Shown one piece after another: positions 34,304 to 43,437 of a stretch of DNA of 64,000 nt (position 1 is its first letter; each line of letters begins with the position of its first letter). Made by a program: the position numbers and the translations under genes. The notes beneath the pieces were generated by a model. The model did not search any database and was not told the DNA's origin. It worked only from the letters and a program-made list of their open reading frames with translations. Origin of the DNA: CBDDBX01 sp965225955 (GTDB lineage Bacteria; Acidobacteriota; Aminicenantia; UBA2199); NCBI GenBank assembly GCA_965225955.1, contig CBDDBX010000016.1:1-64000 (forward strand), in the 5' to 3' direction.

Positions 34304-35026
34304 TTAGAGAACGATTTTAAACCAGCTTAGTGAACATTGATGAATAAATCCGAACTTTTCAGTCAACCCAAGAGAAGCCTTGTTGCTATCTTCAATCTGA
34401 ACATAAGCAGCTAGCCCTTTACTTCTGAGTTTAAGAATAAGATCCGATGTTACTATCTGAGCAAATCCTTTTCCACGATATTGCGGCATAACATGTAAGA
34501 ACCCCATAGCTCCATCATCATGAGTAAGTCCCCAGGCTACCAGTTTACCATCAACTCTTATACACGAGGATTCTCCATTCTGAATTCTGGTTTTTATATA
34601 ATCCGGATCTGTATACTTATTATAGATACTATTCTGAAAAATATAATCTGCATCATCAGATAAGAGATCTGTACAGATATTCCCAGCTGTAGAAACATCA
34701 GTATCTCCGGGTAAAACATACTGCCTTACTTTAAGAATCCAATCAGTATTTCTATTACTCAGAATATATTTTTCCGCTACTCCTCCCATCCACCCGAAGG
34801 TATCTATATAGGGAATGCGATTAAGAAGCGCTTCTGTATCTTTTTCGGAATCACTGTCAATCCATCCCCATATATTGTCGCTTTCACCAGTAAAAAGCAG
34901 GGAATTATTAAGAGAAAAAGCAGATATAAACCTGTTGTTTAATATAAAATTGTATATATTTCCCCGTCGGCCTGACCGATCTTCAAGAAGTTCGAGCAGA
35001 GCATCTCTGGACAACTCTTTCAGCAT
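34304..35026 (-). CDS. GNAT-family acetyltransferase (FR47-like)
   Basis: This 240-residue protein ends in a GNAT domain: GALGFLHVMPQYRGKGFA-type sequence reads GAMGFLHVMPQYRGKGFAQI here, the acetyl-CoA-binding loop, followed by NKASLGLTEKFGF. The N-terminal half (ELLEDRSGRRGNIYNFILNN) is less conserved and may recognise the substrate. ATG at 35026 is used since the longer frame would start from TTG inside the upstream gene's end. It lies five bases after the C26-type hydrolase gene and is probably co-transcribed. Substrate unknown. Confidence 0.85.
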   Translation of the reverse strand: MLKELSRDALLELLEDRSGRRGNIYNFILNNRFISAFSLNNSLLFTGESDNIWGWIDSDSEKDTEALLNRIPYIDTFGWMGGVAEKYILSNRNTDWILKVRQYVLPGDTDVSTAGNICTDLLSDDADYIFQNSIYNKYTDPDYIKTRIQNGESSCIRVDGKLVAWGLTHDDGAMGFLHVMPQYRGKGFAQIVTSDLILKLRSKGLAAYVQIEDSNKASLGLTEKFGFIHQCSLSWFKIVL

Positions 35027-35030
35027 AAAA

Positions 35031-36113
35031 CTATCTGGCAATCATAGATTTAGCAAACCATTCCCAGATCTTCAGGTGAAATTTCATGGAATTGCCATTC
35101 TGTTTAAGAAAGTTTCTTGGAGAAAAAGAAGGATTTCTGTCGTGACTACTTACATAACGCTTTGTTTTACTGTAAAGAGAGTAGTGTTCAGGATGAAACT
35201 GTACTCCCAGAACATTCTTAAACCTTTTATGTTCAACCATCTCTACAATTTTTCCATCCATTGAAGTCGCAGTTATTACCAGGCCGCGCCCCAGCTTCTT
35301 AACTGCCTGGTGATGTGAAGAGTGGACATAAGGAGTTGAAGAAGACTTGATTTTCATCTTTTTAACCAGCAGGCTGTTTTTCTTAATTTTAATTCTGTGA
35401 AAACATGCACTAAATGCACCGTCACAATTACACATAGCAGAAATATAACGATTACTGTGGATCTTATCACGATTAAATTTCAGAACATCCTGTTTTGTTT
35501 TAGCACCGTATACTTCAGAAGGAATATCCTGCCAGAGAGTACCTCCGGTTGCAACATTAAGACTCTGGGCTCCAAGACAGATACCAAGAACCGCATAATC
35601 AGGTCTGCCTTTAAGAAAAGGAGTAAAATCACTACTCTCACGGCCAACAAGGTGGAACAGAAGAGAACTCTCATACATTGATCTCTGAGGAGTTGTTGCT
35701 TCAGTCATAAGATTTTCCTCAGCACCATATATAACAGGAGGCAGATCCATACCACCAGTTACAATAAGACCTCTGGTTTTATCAAAAAGTTTTTTGAACT
35801 GAGGAGTCCATAGATTCTTCCTGAAAAGATCCTTCACCTCAACCTGCCCTTTAATAACAAAGAACTTAACCCAGTGGAGTCTCTCTTTTTTCACATAATT
35901 ATAGGAAGGCTTATAATTGGTAACCTCATCCTCATGATAGACACAAATCAACTCTATATCATCAGCAGGAATAACACCCTTCTCATACATATGCTGAATA
36001 TTCTTAATCTGAACAACAAGGGGCCTGCACATACCAAAAACAACCTTCTCACCAGCCTCAGCAAAAGAGAAAAGCAGTAAAATAGCAATAGATAAAAGAA
36101 TCGATTTTTTCAT
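35031..36113 (-). CDS. Exported class I glutamine-amidotransferase-like hydrolase (peptidase C26)
   Basis: This 360-residue protein has a signal peptide (ILLLFSFAEAG) and a class I glutamine-amidotransferase/gamma-glutamyl hydrolase domain. The oxyanion region is GLIVTGGMDLPP, the nucleophile is the Cys in VLGICLGAQSLNVATGG, and the His/Glu pair is in VQFHPEHYS. The family includes gamma-glutamyl-GABA hydrolases. Export is unusual, since most homologues are cytoplasmic. It forms a unit with the GNAT gene. A REP-like element lies upstream. Confidence 0.85.
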   Translation of the reverse strand: MKKSILLSIAILLLFSFAEAGEKVVFGMCRPLVVQIKNIQHMYEKGVIPADDIELICVYHEDEVTNYKPSYNYVKKERLHWVKFFVIKGQVEVKDLFRKNLWTPQFKKLFDKTRGLIVTGGMDLPPVIYGAEENLMTEATTPQRSMYESSLLFHLVGRESSDFTPFLKGRPDYAVLGICLGAQSLNVATGGTLWQDIPSEVYGAKTKQDVLKFNRDKIHSNRYISAMCNCDGAFSACFHRIKIKKNSLLVKKMKIKSSSTPYVHSSHHQAVKKLGRGLVITATSMDGKIVEMVEHKRFKNVLGVQFHPEHYSLYSKTKRYVSSHDRNPSFSPRNFLKQNGNSMKFHLKIWEWFAKSMIAR

Positions 36114-36173
36114 GAATCCTCCAAAGAAAAAATCTTAACCAAAAAGAAGATCCAAAGCAAGTAAAAATAACCC

Positions 36174-36376
36174 GGGGACGGTACCTGTAAATATAAAAAA
36201 TTTTTAACAGATTCTCACAAACAGCATTGTAAACAACTTAATTTTTAAAGAAATTCTAAAAGCAAACAGATTTAACTGACAATCTATCAATACAGACATA
36301 TAAAAATTTAATATTTTTAGGTACCGTCCCCGTTCGGGTAGTGGTCGGGGTACCCGGGCAAGAGGTAACCCCGACC
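36174..36376. repeat. REP-like element with GGGGACGGTACC inverted repeats
   Basis: GGGGACGGTACCT (36174-36186) and its exact reverse complement (36319-36331) face each other 132 bases apart. Right after the second copy comes a hairpin, GGTCGGGGT (36343-36351) with ACCCCGACC (36368-36376). The GC-rich motifs stand out in AT-rich surroundings. GGGGACGGTACC-type ends next to GC-rich hairpins recall REP elements mobilised by Y1 (RAYT) transposases; that is from memory. No transposase gene is in the window, so it would be non-autonomous. Confidence 0.6.
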
Positions 36377-36402
36377 TATGAATTTTTATGATAGCTATAT
36401 GA

Positions 36403-37704
36403 TCAGTAACGCACCATTAATTCAAAGCGAAACCAGTTGTATCCATCTGCATTTTCACGATAGAAGCTGCCGGGTTTGAAATTTTCCCAGACAAAATGTC
36501 CGCTCATATGTTTACTGATCTTATAGTTAAACCGCGTTACGATGAGGTTCCCTCTTTTTTTTCCTTCTCCTGCCATTGAGGCAAAGGATGGTTTACTGCT
36601 ATTTCCATACTCATCTGACCATAGCAGATAGTATGAAGCCTTTCCGCTCAACTGTTTGTTGAGGGTAAAAGCTGCAGATAAGTAGAGGGATTTTATATTG
36701 CTCCAGTATGCAACTCCATTCTCCCTGATCAGAGTGTATATGTAAGATTCACTCCATTTGGGCCAGCGACTCCAGAGAGGGTCCCACCCTTCCACTTTAT
36801 CTGTGGAAGGGTCGTCACCACTGAGGTAGATTCCTCCAAAGGTGAGAGTATTAACAATCGGAATAATCTCTCCAATCTTATAATCCAGGTGAAAGTATCC
36901 ACCGGTACCGCTCCGGTCGTTACTGCCATAGCTCCCACTCTGCAGGGCTCCCTCAGTAGTCAGGGCTAACCTCTTCACTAAAGGAATTGTCAAACGTATG
37001 CCAAAGGTATTTATCCCGGATTCAATGGGATAATTATCATTATTATGAGTATCTTTTCTAAAATAGTATGCGTGAACTCCGGTTTTTCCAAGATTACCCT
37101 GATAGTAGATTCCCACACCTGTATTTGCCTGCTCTTCCAGAGACTGCTTAGGGTCAGGTTCATTTATTACCGGCAACCAGTTATCATATCTGGGGATATA
37201 GGATACAAAACCTGTGACTCTGTGTTTCTCATTGAACTTATAGTCCAGGCGCACAGCATTAAAGTAAGCAGATCTTGAACCTGTATGAGGTTGTCCGTCA
37301 AGGCAGATGAATCCTTCCCCCAACATTATGTTCTGGCGTCCCAGAGTCAGGGTAATTCCTGTTTCACCAATATTTTTCCACTTAACATACAACTGATCAA
37401 AAAAGATCTCATTCATATCCGAATCTCTGTTTTTGGGACTAAGATATGTTCTGAACTCATTAGTGAGCTTCACATTAAAATCTATATTATCGGATGGAGA
37501 CCAGAACAGCCCGACAGATGTTCTGTGCCGGGTAAAGGCGAATGTATCGTTCATAGTCTCATCCAGATTTATCGCATTATCAAATACAGTCAATCTGGTT
37601 CTTTCAGAAAAGCTGAATCTCAGTTTTTTCTTACTTTTTTCCCCTCCTGCCAGAGCTGCAAAACATAAAAGCAGAGTAGTCAGTAATATAATAAATCTCT
37701 TCAC
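36403..37704 (-). CDS. Outer-membrane porin-like protein of decarboxylase module
   Basis: This 433-residue protein has a signal peptide and a beta-barrel pattern throughout, ending WFRFELMVRY with an aromatic last residue. LTLGRQNIMLGEGFICLDG and NAVRLDYKF resemble alginate-export/DUF1302-like porins. GTG at 37704 is the start, behind GGGAGG. It lies 21 bases after the activase gene, so it is in the decarboxylase operon and may let arylacetate or its product cross the outer membrane. The substrate is inferred only from position. Confidence 0.78.
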   Translation of the reverse strand: MKRFIILLTTLLLCFAALAGGEKSKKKLRFSFSERTRLTVFDNAINLDETMNDTFAFTRHRTSVGLFWSPSDNIDFNVKLTNEFRTYLSPKNRDSDMNEIFFDQLYVKWKNIGETGITLTLGRQNIMLGEGFICLDGQPHTGSRSAYFNAVRLDYKFNEKHRVTGFVSYIPRYDNWLPVINEPDPKQSLEEQANTGVGIYYQGNLGKTGVHAYYFRKDTHNNDNYPIESGINTFGIRLTIPLVKRLALTTEGALQSGSYGSNDRSGTGGYFHLDYKIGEIIPIVNTLTFGGIYLSGDDPSTDKVEGWDPLWSRWPKWSESYIYTLIRENGVAYWSNIKSLYLSAAFTLNKQLSGKASYYLLWSDEYGNSSKPSFASMAGEGKKRGNLIVTRFNYKISKHMSGHFVWENFKPGSFYRENADGYNWFRFELMVRY

Positions 37705-37725
37705 TTTGTCCTCCCGGAATCTATA

Positions 37726-38682
37726 TCAGAAAGGAGTATTGTGCCCGACAAAGCACATCAATCCTTCTGCTTCCACAACTTTCTTCAACTGCTCCATCTT
37801 TTCCTGTCCCGGAGATGGAACATCTTCAAACTTATAGCTCTGCCCCACCTGTCTGTATTTAGATTCTCCAAGACGATGGAATGGCAGAATATTTATTAAT
37901 TCAAGATCCAGCTCTTTAATAAACTTTGCTGTTTCTCTTATATTCTCTTCAGAATCATTACAATCAGGAATAATCGGAATTCTGGGAACTGCAAAACCGT
38001 TCCACCACTCCGCTTCTGCAAGCTTTCTTATATTGTTAAGAACCCTCTTGTTGTCTCTTCCTGTAAGCTCTTTATGCTTTACCGGATTCATATGTTTCAG
38101 ATCAAAAAACATCCAGTCCACATATTTTATTGCTTCAAAAAAGTAACTCTCTTCCAGATCTGCTGTAGTTTCCAGAGTCACATGAATATAACTCTCTTTA
38201 CATTTTTTAAGCATAGGCAGCATGAAATTTTTCTGAAGAAGAGGTTCCCCGCCACTGAAAGTAACGCCTCCACGTTCTCCCCAGAACATTCTGTCTCTGG
38301 TGAAGATTTTCATCAGATCCTCTACTGAATAGTATTTGCCACTAATACTGTTACCTTCATGATAACAGGCTTCTATACACTCATGTGATGAACACCTGTT
38401 ACATATTTCTCTGTCAAAAAAGAGGCTACCATCTTCTGTTGGTTTAACTGCACCGTGAGGGCAGGCCTCAATACAGGCTCCGCATTTTTTACACTTAACG
38501 TCACTGTGCATAAGAACCGGTTTATGGAAAAGACCCTCTGGATTACAACACCAGATACAGTTAAGAGGGCATCCATTCATAAAAACTGTTGTTCTTGTAC
38601 CAGGGCCGTCGTGTACAGAATGCCCCTGAATGCTGAAAACAAGTCCTGAGGGGTCTTTATCAATAATATCGATACTACTCAT
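37726..38682 (-). CDS. hpdA: Glycyl radical enzyme activase (4-hydroxyphenylacetate decarboxylase type)
   Basis: This 318-residue radical SAM enzyme abstracts the Gly hydrogen on the decarboxylase. The radical SAM motif is NGCPLNCIWCCNPE (Cys at 38, 42 and 45), followed by an insert with two further Cys-rich clusters (VKCKKCGACIEACPHGAV and CNRCSSHECIEACYHEG) as in activases of HPAD, benzylsuccinate synthase and glycerol dehydratase. GGVTFSGGEPLLQ completes the SAM fold. AAGGAGAG lies upstream of the ATG. It is encoded downstream of the transporter in the same operon as the decarboxylase subunits. Confidence 0.88.
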   Translation of the reverse strand: MSSIDIIDKDPSGLVFSIQGHSVHDGPGTRTTVFMNGCPLNCIWCCNPEGLFHKPVLMHSDVKCKKCGACIEACPHGAVKPTEDGSLFFDREICNRCSSHECIEACYHEGNSISGKYYSVEDLMKIFTRDRMFWGERGGVTFSGGEPLLQKNFMLPMLKKCKESYIHVTLETTADLEESYFFEAIKYVDWMFFDLKHMNPVKHKELTGRDNKRVLNNIRKLAEAEWWNGFAVPRIPIIPDCNDSEENIRETAKFIKELDLELINILPFHRLGESKYRQVGQSYKFEDVPSPGQEKMEQLKKVVEAEGLMCFVGHNTPF

Positions 38683-38740
38683 ACATCTCTCTCCTTGAAA
38701 TCCGGCTCCATAACAGGGAGGCTACAGAGCCGGTCTGACA

Positions 38741-40039
38741 TCAGGCTGCTTCTTCTTCCGCCACAATAGCCTTGTGCTCAGCTTTTAATGGCAGGGTAAC
38801 AGCAAAAATTATGGAAACTATAAAAGATCCGAGAGCATAATATATTGAATATTGATAGCTACCGGATATATCTTTAAGCAATCCACCGATGAATGAACCC
38901 ATGAAAGGCCCTATACCCATAACAATGAGAGTAGCAAGGCCCCATATCTTACCCAGGGTCTTTCTACCATAAATTGCACCTGTATAACCAACAACTCCAC
39001 CAGGAACGATGGCCCAGTAGATAGCAAAGATTATTGCAGCAACATAAGCTACTGATGATACAGATCCACCACATCCCAGCAGGAACAGGCAGGCGATAAC
39101 ACCTGTTGAAGGGCCAATAATAAGCATAATCTTTCTACCCTTTGCTTCATGTCCTGTTTTATTAACTATTGAATCCGCAACTTTACCCAGAAGAGGCATA
39201 CTGAAAATTCCCACAATACCAATTACTTTGTACACATCAATTGCTGCATCTCTTGTCCAGCCTTTATCTTCAATCCAGTAGCTGACAACCTGGGTCCAGA
39301 TAAGGAATTCAGCCATCATACTGGTAAGAAATGTAAGAATAGCTGCCCATACAGCATACTTTGAATAGGCCTCTTTCATTGACCATTCATACTCTTTCTT
39401 TGGAGCAGCCCCTTTAGCAGGCATCTCACCAAAGGGTTTTATTCCATATTTTTCTGGATTCTGTTTAGCAACAACTACAGCTATAACAAGCATAATGGCG
39501 ATAATAACTGCCAGAAGCTTCATTGTTCCACGCCAGGCATCTTCTCCGCCATCAGCCAGTGAAGATTTTGTAACTTCTGCCAGAATCCACTGAGCCATCG
39601 GACCACCGGCAAAGGCAAAGCCCCACATTGTTGCATAGGTTTTACCTACATACCACTTTCTTACTGAAACAGTCGATGTTACCCACAACATACCGGTTGC
39701 GATTCCCGCCAGAAGACCGAAACTGAAAAGATAGGCCATCTGTGTGTTTATAGAACTTGTCAGATAAAAACCAAGTCCCCCAAATACTGCAGCAATAGCA
39801 TAAACTGGTTTTGTTCCCCACTTATCAAGAATAAGGCCACTGAAAAAAGCTGTGATAGCATAAAAAACCATCATAAGGGAATAGCCAAGGGTTACCTGCG
39901 AAGATGTCCACCCCAGATCCTTACCCATAGGTACCTTAAGTATTGCAAAGGTTGCCCGGTATCCAAACAGGCAGAACACTGCCAGCCAGGAAGCAAAAAC
40001 CACCGAGAGACCATATATTTTTGCTTTTTTATTCTCCAT
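38741..40039 (-). CDS. MFS transporter, OFA-like, of decarboxylase module
   Basis: This 432-residue protein has twelve predicted membrane helices. The opening YRATFAILKVPMGKDLGWTS and GLILDKWGTKPVY resemble oxalate/formate antiporter-type MFS carriers. The MFS loop between helices 2 and 3 is LDKWGTKP. The ATG at 40039 follows GGAGGAG. It lies between the small decarboxylase subunit and the activase, so it is likely to import 4-hydroxyphenylacetate or exchange it for the decarboxylated product. A terminator-like hairpin precedes it, which would lower its expression relative to the enzyme. Confidence 0.82.
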   Translation of the reverse strand: MENKKAKIYGLSVVFASWLAVFCLFGYRATFAILKVPMGKDLGWTSSQVTLGYSLMMVFYAITAFFSGLILDKWGTKPVYAIAAVFGGLGFYLTSSINTQMAYLFSFGLLAGIATGMLWVTSTVSVRKWYVGKTYATMWGFAFAGGPMAQWILAEVTKSSLADGGEDAWRGTMKLLAVIIAIMLVIAVVVAKQNPEKYGIKPFGEMPAKGAAPKKEYEWSMKEAYSKYAVWAAILTFLTSMMAEFLIWTQVVSYWIEDKGWTRDAAIDVYKVIGIVGIFSMPLLGKVADSIVNKTGHEAKGRKIMLIIGPSTGVIACLFLLGCGGSVSSVAYVAAIIFAIYWAIVPGGVVGYTGAIYGRKTLGKIWGLATLIVMGIGPFMGSFIGGLLKDISGSYQYSIYYALGSFIVSIIFAVTLPLKAEHKAIVAEEEAA

Positions 40040-40075
40040 GTACACTCCTCCTGTCAAATTTGTTTAATAGAAAAA

Positions 40076-40101
40076 AGGGCGGAAAGGAAACTTTCCGCCC
40101 T
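40076..40101 (-). terminator. Intrinsic terminator within decarboxylase operon
   Basis: AGGGCGGAAAG and CTTTCCGCCCT form a perfect 11-bp stem with a 4-base loop, followed by a T run on the minus strand. It comes right after the small-subunit stop and before the transporter. Partial readthrough would make the enzyme subunits more abundant than the transporter and activase. Confidence 0.85.
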
Positions 40102-40113
40102 GGACACAATTAT

Positions 40114-40377
40114 CTACTCTTTGTAACCTTCACAAGTCACAGCAACCATATCGGGATATGCCATGAACTTAGGGGTACTTGTTGACATTTTGCAGATACC
40201 GAGCTCTATTTTCTCCTTATCTGCTTCAAAGTGAACGCAATGCTTGCATTTTGGTAATTTAACAAAGTTTGGATCTACATCGTCTGCATTTACGATCATT
40301 TTTGTCTTAAGATCCATACCTTTTGCTACGTCAATTGGCGCATAGTTGCGACTATCTCTATAAAATCCTTTTTCCAT
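40114..40377 (-). CDS. hpdC: 4-hydroxyphenylacetate decarboxylase-type small Fe-S subunit
   Basis: This 87-residue protein matches the small subunit of 4-hydroxyphenylacetate decarboxylase in length and C-terminal half. PKCKHCVHF, LGICKMS and VAVTCEGYKE give Cys44, Cys47, Cys62 and Cys82, one 4Fe-4S cluster. In the clostridial protein the N-terminal half holds a second cluster (His and three Cys). Here that half (FYRDSRNYAPIDVAKG) contains no Cys or His, so the second cluster is missing. GGGAGGTAG precedes the ATG. It follows the large subunit by 16 bases. The subunit is thought to control assembly or activity of the radical enzyme. Confidence 0.85.
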   Translation of the reverse strand: MEKGFYRDSRNYAPIDVAKGMDLKTKMIVNADDVDPNFVKLPKCKHCVHFEADKEKIELGICKMSTSTPKFMAYPDMVAVTCEGYKE

Positions 40378-40393
40378 TATCTACCTCCCTTAC

Positions 40394-43108
40394 TTAAATT
40401 GCTTCATATTCTGTTCTGGCAATAAGTTCGTCCTGAACCTGTTTACCAATTTCCACCCAGTACTGAGTAAAGCCCGCAACTCTTACCATCAGATCTCTGT
40501 AGTTCTGAGGATTCTGCTGAGCATCTTTCAATACTTTTGAGTCAACAATGTTGTACTGAACGTGGAAACCACCCATTCTCATATAGGCTCTAGTCATTTC
40601 AAGAAGCTTTCTTGCACCTTCATCTCCTCTGATTGCTGAAGGATGAATTTTTACATTAAGCTGTGAATTCTGTGACATTGAGTGATCCCAGATTGCAGCT
40701 GATTTCATAAGAGCGAATGGACCATTTCTGTCTGTACCAGGATATGCAGATAGTGAAGCATCTGCAAAAGTTGTGCCATCAAGTCTGCCATCAGCAGTTG
40801 CTATTGTAGCAGCACCCATAGCACCGTGAGTTGATACTGAGATCTGGCAAGGATACATTGGATGACCGTAGAGTGACTCATAATTTGAGCAGTCAGGGCA
40901 GAACCAGTTTTCCCATTCCAGAAGAATGTTATCTACATAAGGATCGTCGTTACCATACTTTGGCGCCTGGAGGCACATAAAGTGAAGTTTATCCCATTTG
41001 CCTGTAGCATTGTCTTTCTTTTCCTGATCCATAAGTGAGAATGAGCCGATATCTCTTGCAGATTTGAAACCGAAGTTATCTTTAACTGCTTCCATAAACT
41101 CATCCAGAGCAACTTTCTTCTCATCAAATACCAGCTTTTTAATTGCTGCAAGTGAATTGATACATGTTACGTTACCGGCGCTTTCCACATTAAATGTAGC
41201 GTTGTATCTGTAACCCAGCTCATTAATAAGATGTCCTTTGTCCAGACAATCAGGTTTAAGGAATGAGTTGATAACAGCCATGTTGTTTTTACGCCATACA
41301 TCGTGCTGAATATTGTTTGTAAGAGCAAGAACATCAACAGTTTTCTGCCAGTACAGTTTAAACTGATCAAAGAGCTCTTCAAATGTACCAAACTTTTTGT
41401 TGTGAGGTGCATAAACCTTTTCTCCGGTTCTTGCATCAACACCGTTATTGAGAGTAAGTTCAAGTACTTTAGGCATTGAAACAAAGTGAACGCCAACTGA
41501 TGTAGGCTGACCGGCACCACCAGGAATCCAGTACTCTTTACCATTAAGGTGAACAGGTTTCCATACACATGGTGAAGTTTCAAGGCATCCGCCGATAGCC
41601 CAGGCTCTTGACTCTTCAACATGCATTCCTTCAGGACCATACTGATTCATCAGGAATTCCTGAGCGATATCATTATTCATAAATGCAGGATAGCCGGCAC
41701 CGGTTTTAATAACATCTGCTGCCAGCATCAGGAAATCATCAGGAAGTTTTTCGCTGTAAAGAAGAGCTATTGTAGGCTGAGGCATAGCATTTGTAGCTGC
41801 TGCCTTAAGTACCAGATACTCAAGACGGTTAGTTGCTGCTTTACCTTCTTTATTGAGTCCACCAACTGATACGGTATTGAATGTATTACCTGAAAGAACA
41901 CCACCAACAACACCCATTGAAGCAAAACAGTCAATAGAGGTTTTTACTATACGGTCCTGCTCAAGAAGTTCAAGAGCTTCATCTTCAGTAATTCTTCCTG
42001 CCTGTATATCCTGTTCGAACCATGGATAGAGAATCTGGCCAATACGACCTGGTGAGAGACCTGAAATAGCATCTTCATTAACAATCGCAAGATGCAGGGT
42101 TTCGATCATCTGGAAAGCTTCAATGAAAGTTCTTGGTTTATTGTGAGTAAGCCACTCAAGTCTTTCAGCCATTTCACCATACTCTTTTTTCTGATCTGCA
42201 TCGGCTTCCATAGCTTCCAGTCTTCTTGCTTCTTTAGCATAGTTTGAGATCCATGCCTGCAGACCTTCTATTGAAAGAATAACAGCTTCATAATTATAGA
42301 GACGGTTCATTCCAACCATTCCGTCACCATCAGCTCTGCCGGCAACTTTATTTTTCAGCTCTTTTGCCATTTCGATGATTCCATCGAAACCGTATTCAAG
42401 AGGATAGTAGTAGTTTGCTACTTCTCTACCTTGTGGCAGAGTAAAACCTGAGTCAAACATACATACGATGTTTCTCATAATTGCTTCTTTAACATCGTAA
42501 TCAGGAACCATCTGCTCATATTTATGACCAAGGTCATCTACAGATTTGCCATACCATTTTTTAGCAAGTTCCAGAAGTACAGGAATCTGCTCCTGTCTCA
42601 TACCAAATTTACCGGAAATTGATACTACTTTACCAAAACTCTGGGTTACATTACCGCCACCCTGGCCAAATTTTGAGTGCTCATCAACACTTGCTGAACC
42701 TCTTTTCAGAGCTTCCTGATAGAAGTCATCTTCTTTCGCCATATAGAATCCCTCTGACAACCAGGGCATTGGGAAAGAACCACGGAAAAATGCAGCCTTA
42801 CGCATGGTTAGCAGTTCGCCCGGGAAAATGACAGGTGTCAGATGGGAGAACGCAGCTTTAAGAGCTTTTGCTCTTCTTACTACAGGTATTTCATTGTCGT
42901 TATTGAAGTACTCTCTTGAATACCAGTAGGGGAACTCATTATCTGCTGAGGAGAGGGTCTCCATATAGATATTTTTAAGTTTTTTTATCCTTGGATGAGG
43001 ATCATAAGTAACTTCTCTCTCTATAACCTCTTCCGGTGCTTTTCCACCTGACTGAAACTCAATGGACTGACCTGACTCAGCCATGATGTCTTTAAATTTC
43101 TTTGCCAT
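40394..43108 (-). CDS. hpdB: Glycyl radical arylacetate decarboxylase (4-hydroxyphenylacetate type), large subunit
   Basis: This 904-residue enzyme is a glycyl radical decarboxylase, most likely turning 4-hydroxyphenylacetate into p-cresol. The thiyl Cys508 and base Glu510 lie in GGCLETSP, and the radical site Gly879 is in VRVAGFTQYW near the C-terminus. From memory of the clostridial enzyme (Cys503, Glu505, His536, Glu637, Gly873), the matching His541 and Glu642 are also kept, which favours a phenol substrate over phenylacetate or indoleacetate. GGAGGTAG precedes the ATG. A sigma-54 promoter lies about 57 bases upstream. The small subunit and activase sit in the same operon. Confidence 0.88.
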   Translation of the reverse strand: MAKKFKDIMAESGQSIEFQSGGKAPEEVIEREVTYDPHPRIKKLKNIYMETLSSADNEFPYWYSREYFNNDNEIPVVRRAKALKAAFSHLTPVIFPGELLTMRKAAFFRGSFPMPWLSEGFYMAKEDDFYQEALKRGSASVDEHSKFGQGGGNVTQSFGKVVSISGKFGMRQEQIPVLLELAKKWYGKSVDDLGHKYEQMVPDYDVKEAIMRNIVCMFDSGFTLPQGREVANYYYPLEYGFDGIIEMAKELKNKVAGRADGDGMVGMNRLYNYEAVILSIEGLQAWISNYAKEARRLEAMEADADQKKEYGEMAERLEWLTHNKPRTFIEAFQMIETLHLAIVNEDAISGLSPGRIGQILYPWFEQDIQAGRITEDEALELLEQDRIVKTSIDCFASMGVVGGVLSGNTFNTVSVGGLNKEGKAATNRLEYLVLKAAATNAMPQPTIALLYSEKLPDDFLMLAADVIKTGAGYPAFMNNDIAQEFLMNQYGPEGMHVEESRAWAIGGCLETSPCVWKPVHLNGKEYWIPGGAGQPTSVGVHFVSMPKVLELTLNNGVDARTGEKVYAPHNKKFGTFEELFDQFKLYWQKTVDVLALTNNIQHDVWRKNNMAVINSFLKPDCLDKGHLINELGYRYNATFNVESAGNVTCINSLAAIKKLVFDEKKVALDEFMEAVKDNFGFKSARDIGSFSLMDQEKKDNATGKWDKLHFMCLQAPKYGNDDPYVDNILLEWENWFCPDCSNYESLYGHPMYPCQISVSTHGAMGAATIATADGRLDGTTFADASLSAYPGTDRNGPFALMKSAAIWDHSMSQNSQLNVKIHPSAIRGDEGARKLLEMTRAYMRMGGFHVQYNIVDSKVLKDAQQNPQNYRDLMVRVAGFTQYWVEIGKQVQDELIARTEYEAI

Positions 43109-43437
43109 TTCTACCTCCGTTAAATTTGGCTCCTGTTAAAGTTTCAGGAACAATCTCTTCCATTTGCAAGAAGGTTGCCAGAAAATCAGGTATAGAAAAC
43201 AACAGAACATAAAATTCACGAAACATAGATTAAAAAACAGGATAAAGTTCATTAAAAATAAACTGCGGCAAAAAATCCAATTCTATGAACCCCTGAGAAA
43301 AATTTTTACACATTTTAACAGAAGGATATTGAGGAGCACTATGAATCTGTAAAATCAGACTATCTGAAAAAAGTTTACACCTCTCAGGAAAGTCAAATTA
43401 ATTTACAGGTATTACATTAATGGAAAGGTGAAAAAAT
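43109..43437. other. Control region between decarboxylase and regulator gene
   Basis: This 329-base AT-rich region contains the sigma-54 promoter (listed) near its left end. The remainder has A/T-rich tracts suited to bending and imperfect repeats such as TTTACACCT and AGGTGAAAA, which could be part of activator-binding sites. A 62-codon frame at 43164-43352 lacks a ribosome binding site and is not accepted. Confidence 0.45.
43165..43180 (-). promoter_or_regulatory. Sigma-54 (-24/-12) promoter of decarboxylase operon
   Basis: The minus strand reads TGGCAA-CCTTC-TTGCA, matching the sigma-54 consensus TGGCAC-N5-TTGCA with one change and exact spacing. The expected start site is around 43153, about 45 bases before the decarboxylase ATG. 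An NtrC-type sigma-54 activator gene lies directly upstream. Confidence 0.85.

Noticed and set aside
40394..43108. Pyruvate formate-lyase or choline/glycerol lyase identity
   Set aside because: The GCLETSP active-site context, VRVAGFTQYW radical site, and the HpdC-type small subunit fit arylacetate decarboxylase better.
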